NCBI GenBank assembly: GCA_002917775.1
Contig: KZ627159.1
Location: 390,010-454,009, forward strand
DNA from: Glaciozyma antarctica PI12
Lineage: Eukaryota; Basidiomycota; Microbotryomycetes; Kriegeriales; Camptobasidiaceae
DNA length: 64,000 nt
Direction: 5' to 3'
Positions 61,371 through 64,000 of this stretch are shown here, piece by piece; within the stretch, counting starts at the first letter, position 1, and each line of letters begins with the position of its first letter. The position numbers and the translations under genes are program-made. Below the pieces are notes generated by a model. That model did no database searches. It was not told the DNA's origin and saw nothing but the letters and a program-made list of their open reading frames with translations.

Positions 61371-63323
61371 GTTGGATCCGGGAAGGGGGTTGTACGACGG
61401 TGGTGGAAGGCGGTGGATGGCACGGGGTGGTTGGAGGTTGGATGCGGGTGTGGTTGGAAGCTTTGTTGTAACTCCCTCTTGTTGCCGTTGCTGCTTTTGG
61501 TCCTGCGTTCTGCTGTCGTCGTCGTTCGTCGAGGGGTGGGGGGGAAAAGAAGGGAAGGAGGGACTGGATCGAGCCGAAGATCGAAAGCGTGAAAGAAGAT
61601 ATCCTGAATATCTCTATGACATTTCTTATCTCGCTCAGCATTTTTGGCTACCCACGACGTTCGATCCATCTCTGAAGAGCTGACCGGCCTGCGCTCATCC
61701 GCAGGGAAGACAACGTAGGGATCGTCAATCAAAGCGTGCTAAAGAAGTGGAAACCCTCTGCCTGGTCTGACCTTCCCAGCTTCTGATCTAGCCCAAAAGA
61801 CGACGACGGCTGCGACGCCGCGAAGTTCCAACTCTCCTGGCGTGGTCCTGCTGCGAGCGAGCGACGAAGAGGGACGAACGAGGGCTGGACGAGCTGCAAC
61901 GTGTTCCTTCTCGCGCCGACTCTTCGCCTCGCACCACTTCGTTGAGTTCGAGCTAGAGAAACAACCGCTTCCGACGGCCTCTCCAGCGTCGCGCATTCCA
62001 TCCTCTCGAGTCTCCATGAGCGGGTGCCTGTAGCCGTCTCAATTCCCACAAGGTAACGCATGCAGAGAACACGTGTAGCAAGAATACGATTGGATCGTAC
62101 ATACATGCTGTCTTTCTGATCAGGGCCAGAGAGATCGCGTAAAAAAGATAGACAGGAAGTGAGACGAGGAACAGCCGCACGCCGACAGGCCCGGCAAAGC
62201 GACGTATGGACTGGAATTCGAGGAACAGAACGAAGAAGGGATAAAGGGACTGCTCTCGCGCTCTTCTTCTCTCCTCGTCGTCGTCGTCGTTCGAGCCTCG
62301 AGGAGAATCCGGAAGTCCGGCACCGCGGAATGACAACGAATGTTGGACCGGGAAGCTCTTTGCCAGATGAGAGACCGCGTTACGAGATGCCAAGAGGAGA
62401 CCGGCAAATGGTTTCGCGAAAGAACCGCCGCCGCTTCGCATACGGAGCACAGCACGTTCGAGGGGAAGAAGAGGTGGTAGCGAGGTTGGAGCGAGGTTTA
62501 AGGAAGTGAGGCGATGGGTGCGTGAGAGAGGGGAGAGGAGGGGGTGGAGGGATGGATAATATGGGAGCCGTGGGGGAGGAGGAGGGATTGGCGGAGCAAA
62601 GGAGAGAACGCTGCTTGCGAAGGACTGAGGACCGGTCGTCGGGGATTCGAGGTGAGCTGGTTCGTGCCCCTCGCCACCGCATTTTGTGTTGGGGTTTTCT
62701 CTGCCTCGTCGAACAGCGCTTGCGAGAGCTGCGAGTGCGAGGAGCTGAAGCTCAGCACTCAGCATTCCGAGGGGTCGGCATCGCGGCCTCAATGCAATTC
62801 GTACTCGTTTCTACACCGCGCAAGCGAAGAAATCGCCGCAATTTCCTGAAATCCGGAGCAACCAGCAATCTCGAGCCAGAGAACTACGAAGGAGGAAGAC
62901 GGAGAGAGACTGCGAAGCTTCGGCGACGACCTCGCCCCCAACTCCATCTGGCTTCTCGTCTAACCCCAGCTCAGGTATGTCCACCAAGCTCCCTCCAGCC
63001 TTTCTAAGCTCTAGGAGGGGAGTGGAGCGAAGGGGGAGATGGGGGCGGAAGTTCCTGGTCGGTGATGAGGGAGTTGGTGGGTCCTTGCGGAGGTGGATCG
63101 GATAGTTTAGAGTGTCGCTGGTTCGGAGTCAACGTTCGCTGGAGGGCGTGCAAGAGATAGCAAGCTGTGAAGAACGACCACTCGACGAGCAGCTGTTTCA
63201 CGAGAGAAAGGCTCTCGCTGGGCCGAATCCTGGCAGAGTCCGGCGTCTCTCTCAAGCCTGACAGGTGTGCGATGCAGCTGCAACAAGATCTGTTCCGGTG
63301 GTACATCTCCTTCGGGTAGAGGA
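61371..63323. other. Long intergenic region upstream of bZIP gene
   Basis: Almost 2 kb, the longest gap in the window. It should hold the bZIP promoter and leader. A minus-strand open frame (61953-62792) includes a hydrophobic stretch (LYPFFVLFLEFQSI, FLVSLPVYLFYAISLALI) but lacks family resemblance and clean introns; I leave it uncalled. Otherwise I see nothing. Confidence 0.45.
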
Positions 63324-64000
63324 TCAATACCCCCCACGAGCAAGAGGAGGACTAATCAACCGACGACGCGCCACCACCCGTCCCGCCAACAAATCCCTAT
63401 CCCCTCTCACCATCCCAGCGAACTGCACGACTGGTCAGCTCTATCATCGCAAAAAGCACAACGAGCAAAGCGTGCCTTCTTCCCCACCTCCCACACCTGC
63501 CCAATCCGCTCGAGCCCATCAATCATCGTCTGCGAACCAACCGTTAGCTGCGCTCTTCCCCCGAACAGCGAGCGAGCGTACATCGATAAGAGCGAGCCGG
63601 TCGTCGTCCACCATTGTACCAAAGACGTCGTCGCCGCTAGGTACTGATGGCCCCGTGCTGCCAGTGACGATGCCGGGGACGCTGGCATCTCCTCTCGTGC
63701 GGCATTTGCCTGCGAATGCTCGTCAGCCTGTTAAGCGAGCATGTTGGGGGAAGGCGGACCTAGGAGACTCCAGTCCCCGAGAGAGAATTTGGCGGGGAAG
63801 GCGACGCAGTAGAGGACGTCTATCGGCGTTCGTCAGCGCGGTTTCTTCGGGGTGGAGAAGGAACGCACAAGGAACGAAAGTTGTGAAGGTGTTGACTCTC
63901 GAATTGTTCACGGCCGTACGAAGGTTCTCGTACGCCGCGAGCTGGGAGACGATCTACCGACGCGTTCATCAGCTCACTGCGCGACGAAGGGGGCGAACGG
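63324..64000 (-). CDS. Unidentified protein, 5' part beyond the window
   Basis: The 3' part of a minus-strand gene that runs off the right edge. Exons read QLAAYENLRTAVNNSRVNTF, TTFVP, then VLYCVAFPAKFSLGDWSLLG, then RGDASVPGIVTGSTGPSVPS, DDVFGTMVDDDRLALID, then MIDGLERIGQVWE. Introns with GTGCGT and GTCCGC donors, branch sites and CAG acceptors separate them. A last intron (about 66 nt, acceptor near 63421) gives a tail FAGMVRGDRDLLAGRVVARR ending before TGA at 63324-63326; without that intron the frame ends sooner. I do not recognise the family. The strand and phase pattern make it a real gene. Confidence 0.6.

Noticed and set aside
61953-62792. Minus-strand open frame with hydrophobic stretches
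   Set aside because: Only a possible membrane segment; no family motif and no supported start. Left as intergenic.

Overview
The window is nuclear DNA of a GC-rich, intron-dense basidiomycete yeast, most likely of the Rhodotorula/Rhodosporidium/Sporobolomyces group (Pucciniomycotina). This is inferred from base composition, from strong C-ending codon preference, from very dense short introns (mostly 50-80 nt, donor GTGAGT/GTGCGT/GTACGT, branch site GCTGAC or GCTAAC, acceptor CAG), and from a gene set that is entirely fungal. I found 26 complete protein-coding genes and one gene cut by the right edge. I saw no convincing tRNA, rRNA, CRISPR, transposon or virus-derived element.

Layout, left to right: an E2 ubiquitin-conjugating enzyme of the UBE2W type (+, 11 exons, one only 4 nt long); acetyl-CoA synthetase (+); a PIN-like membrane transporter (+); a PHD-finger protein (+); a TORC2-associated HbrB/Bit61 protein (-) whose start codon lies 4 bp from that of a mitochondrial-type HAD phosphatase (+); an M50B-like membrane metalloprotease (-); the double-bromodomain protein Bdf1 (-); the tail-anchor insertion factor Get2 (+); an unrecognised Ser/Pro-rich protein (-); a membrane-anchored GH5 exo-beta-1,3-glucanase and a Kre6/Skn1 beta-1,6-glucan synthesis protein in tandem (-); Rab geranylgeranyltransferase alpha (-); two small dimeric alpha/beta-barrel proteins (Dabb, then ABM) and TFIIH subunit Tfb5 (+); a modular AT-hook protein (-); a GPALPP1/DUF3752 protein (+); an AIFM2/FSP1-like oxidoreductase (-); mitochondrial MutS homologue Msh1 (+); the TPR corepressor Ssn6/Cyc8 (+); poly(A)-binding protein Pab1 (+); amphiphysin Rvs167 (+); ribosome factor Sdo1/SBDS (-); mannosyltransferase Alg1 (+); an Atf1-like bZIP factor (-); and a partial unidentified gene (-).

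These are ordinary housekeeping genes and not a functional cluster. The loose exceptions are the glucan pair (GH5 plus Kre6) and the chromatin/transcription theme (PHD, Bdf1, AT-hook, Ssn6, Tfb5, bZIP). The most unusual content is in gene structure: a 4-nt microexon, a start codon split by an intron, a coding exon reduced to ATG, a likely stop codon assembled across a splice junction, a GC-AG intron, a GA-type donor in an array of repeated AT-hook exons, and several frame changes (Ssn6, Msh1, Bdf1, PHD protein) that canonical introns do not explain well. Exon coordinates were read by eye from splice signals and reading frame; they are not transcript-supported.
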